A DNA stretch of 64,000 nucleotides from Clusia tigrina. Lineage: Eukaryota > Arthropoda > Insecta > Diptera > Clusiidae. A program made the translations under genes and the position numbers. Under the pieces are notes generated by a model, which worked only from the letters and a program-made list of their open reading frames with translations, did not search any database and was not told where the DNA came from. How positions within the stretch are numbered: the first letter of the stretch is position 1; each line of letters begins with the position of its first letter. The stretch is from contig OV050030.1 of NCBI GenBank assembly GCA_920105625.2, positions 316,706,289 to 316,770,288 of the forward strand, given 5' to 3'. Positions 61,816 to 64,000 of the stretch are shown in pieces.

Positions 61816-64000
61816 AGTAACGAAAAAGCGTATGCGGAGTTGGTTAACGAGAATTTGCGGCTAGGACATATGGAAAAAGTAGACACATTGGATGTCGGCA
61901 AGCTGAAGAATTTTTCGCTGCATCAACATGTGCTTCGTCCGGAGTTGCAGTTGTAAAACTAGCAATGACTTATGTCTGAACGACGTGATGATGAAGGGGA
62001 CTATCGGGCCAGATGACTGTCCATCATGCTGTGCTTTCGATGTTACGATGTTGCGTTAACTCCCGACCTGACGAAAATGGATCGTCAGGCGGGGTGGCTT
62101 ATGGAAGAAGACAACAACTATCAGGCGATTTTCTGGAGACGATCTAGTGAGGAGAAAATGGAGGCGTGCCGGCTGCAAATGATCACATATGGAACTGAAG
62201 CAGCTACACACGCTGCTTGAAACACTTGGGTGAAGATAATGCTAAGATGTTTTCATTGGCATCGCAGAAAATGCAGTCCGAATTTTATATGGATGATTTC
62301 ATTAGTGGAGCTGATACCGAAGAAGAGTTATTTGAAATCTACGCGGACGTGTCAACCTTCAGAAACTCCCCAAATTTTACACTACGCAAGTGGCATTCAA
62401 ACAATAACAGTTTCCTGCGGCAGGTGCCAGAAGCCGAAAAAAAAGCTGCGTGTTAACGATACCGAAATCATCAAAACGCTTGGCATTATTTGTTAGTCAG
62501 CATCGGACTTGTTCAGGTATGTTTGGCCAGATATATTGTTGTATTGTCGGAAATGTCGACTTTGTTTGATTCCCTTGGACTACTGAATCCGGTCATAGTA
62601 AAGGCGAAGATTTGCCTGCAAGACCTGTGGATTCAAAATGTAGCTTGGGATGAGTCATTACCCATGCAGCACCACAGACAATGGACTGAGTTTCGTAACA
62701 AGTTGAAAGCGATGCAAGAGGTCAAGGTTACGAGTCATATTTTAAGCGCAAAAAACTTCGCAAGAAAAGAAATGCACGGGTTCGCTGATGCTTCATAGCG
62801 GGCCTACGGCTGCTGCCTCTACGCGCGCTCAATCGAGGATGATAATGGGGTCTTTCGTGCAATTGTGGAGTGCAAAATCAAGAGTTACACCCCTCAAAAC
62901 AAAATCATTGCCCAGATTGGAGCTCATGTCAACTAACCTGCTGTCTATATTGGTGGAAAAGACACAAGCGAATTTTCGCCATTCAACTTGATGCGCTGTA
63001 TCTGTGGAGCGACTCGGAGATAGTGCTCGAGTGGCTGAGGGCGCATCCATCGACTTGTACTGTTTCGTTTCCAACAGGGTGGGCCAAGATCCAGGAGGCA
63101 ACTAAATTAACAATTTGGGGACATGTTTCTTCTCGACGAAATCCCCCATATATCATTTCCAGAGGTGTGTATGTTGACGAATTACTAAACTCTTTCTGGT
63201 TCTCAGGTCCACCATTCTTAAGAAAGTCCTGTGACCAGTGGCCAACCAATAAGGTATGCAAAAAGCCAGCTGAATTCATTGAAAACGGCGGATTGCTGCG
63301 GAGCAAGATAACCATTTTTCGGTTGGTTAATGCTAGACGAAGCGTTAATTCGTATTGTATATTATTGCAGCACCACTACTTCGGCAAAGAGTACAGAGAG
63401 CTACAAAGAAAGGGCGAAGTGCACTCATCAAGCGAGGTGACGGGCAGTGAGTGTTTGCATCCAAAGCTGCCATTATGGTATGTATCGCCAGAGAGATCGC
63501 TTATCGCTATTAGCTGCGTCTACCAGTTGACATCTACATAAAGTATAAATGTGTGGAGATATTCTAACGAACCCATCAATTTTGAACAGACATTTACCTT
63601 ATGTTATTGCGAAGGCTGTAAGATAACCCAGCCGACAGATGTGGCGAACTTTCATTTGCCGAAATGTTTCCTATAATTTTGAGGCGTGAACGCTGAGCAG
63701 GGAAAAATAAATGTCTATTGCTGAGGTCTCTGTTCAAAATTATTATAGAAATCAGCGCTTCTTATATATTAAAATATTACTCTAATTTTGTATACCAGAA
63801 CATAATTATTTGTGTTCAATACTTATCCTAAATCATATACGAAATATGAAAACAATTGCCGCACACATGCATTGGTCTGCAATTGCGTGTGGTCGGCATA
63901 TTTTTGGGTTCAATGCATTTCTGGTCTTCGTACCAAATGCCCGCTATACATAGCGTCAGTTGATCCGCCGCTTTGCCTTGTGCCGTGTTGGCTGTGTTGT
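61816..64000 (+). repeat. Unit U16 (3'-partial)
   Basis: Contains RT, RNase H, the integrase N-terminal fragment and the first part of the insert before the window ends. Carries the U13 set of variants, plus private substitutions near 63223, 63275 and 63387. Confidence 0.95.
61816..64000 (+). pseudogene. pol: BEL/Pao pol relict: RT-RNase H and integrase N-terminal piece (U16, cut by window end)
   Basis: YMDD box at 62286-62297; 8-A frameshift; HGFADAS frame at 62490-62798; RNase H C-terminal frame at 62870-63541. The window ends in the insert before the integrase core. Confidence 0.88.

Larger units (their letters stand above)
1..64000 (+). repeat. Tandem array (macrosatellite) of ~3.96-kb BEL/Pao pol-derived units
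   Basis: The same block recurs head to tail with no intervening unique sequence. The RT landmark (an AGT codon just upstream of a tyrosine-alanine-glutamate motif) lies at 2378, 6316, 10267, 14207, 18146, 22106, 26067, 30027, 33991, 37910, 41870, 45835, 49936, 53896, 57855 and 61816, giving periods of 3938, 3951, 3940, 3939, 3960, 3961, 3960, 3964, 3919, 3960, 3965, 4101, 3960, 3959 and 3961 bp. All units point the same way. Units differ by scattered substitutions and a small set of indels, many shared by neighbours. Known for tandem satellites: such local sharing results from unequal crossover and gene conversion. Both window ends fall inside a unit, so the real array is longer than 64 kb. 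The sequence class is a dead LTR-retrotransposon pol fragment turned into a satellite. Confidence 0.98.

Noticed and set aside
1..64000. CRISPR array or rDNA/histone-type gene cluster
   Set aside because: The unit is far too long for CRISPR, with no short repeats and spacers. No rRNA, tRNA or histone sequence is present, and the pol motifs identify the unit.
1..64000. Array as pure assembly artefact
   Set aside because: Units differ by ordered substitutions, private indels (U9, U12) and lag-3 patterns that a simple duplication of one contig would not create. Read support still could not be checked here.

Overview
The whole 64 kb is one head-to-tail tandem array. A unit of about 3.96 kb repeats from the first base to the last (15 complete units plus two partial ones), and neither edge of the array lies inside the window. 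I set the phase at the start of the reverse-transcriptase remnant and number the units U0 (partial, 1-2377) to U16 (partial, 61816-64000). Complete units are 3919-4101 bp, most of them 3959-3965 bp. I see no single-copy gene, tRNA, rRNA, CRISPR array or bacterial-type operon.

Each unit derives from the pol gene of a BEL/Pao-family LTR retrotransposon. In order it holds a 5'-truncated reverse transcriptase with a YMDD box; a Pao-type peptidase-A17/RNase H stretch; the start of the integrase N-terminal region; a foreign, apparently non-coding insert of about 0.6 kb; the integrase zinc-binding region and D,D,E core; a DUF5641-like C-terminal piece; and about 0.6 kb of AT-rich non-coding sequence that leads into the next unit. 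Gag, protease and a recognisable LTR pair are absent. Every unit is a pseudogene. Several stops and frameshifts are common to all units, so one already dead, truncated copy was amplified. BEL/Pao elements are confined to animals. The AT-rich, RNase H/A17-bearing sequence would suit an insect or other arthropod heterochromatic locus, but the species cannot be read from the window.

Layout: U1-U4 (2.4-18.1 kb) form one subfamily with shared integrase deletions. U5-U16 (18.1-64 kb) form a second one, in which a 26-bp deletion lengthens the integrase reading frame. U0 is a mosaic of the two. Inside the second subfamily, diagnostic variants recur every three units (11.84-11.89 kb): U6-U8 match U9-U11, and U13 matches U16. 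This is higher-order repeat structure of the kind known from satellites. U12 is a recombinant unit and also carries a private inverted duplication, a near-perfect palindrome at 47870-48194 with 159-bp arms and a 7-nt loop, whose transcript would fold into a long hairpin. U9 carries a private 43-bp deletion.

Nothing here is likely to make a working protein. The most interesting reading is a retrotransposon-derived macrosatellite evolving by unequal exchange and gene conversion, with a possible role (inference only) as a source of small RNAs against related BEL/Pao elements.
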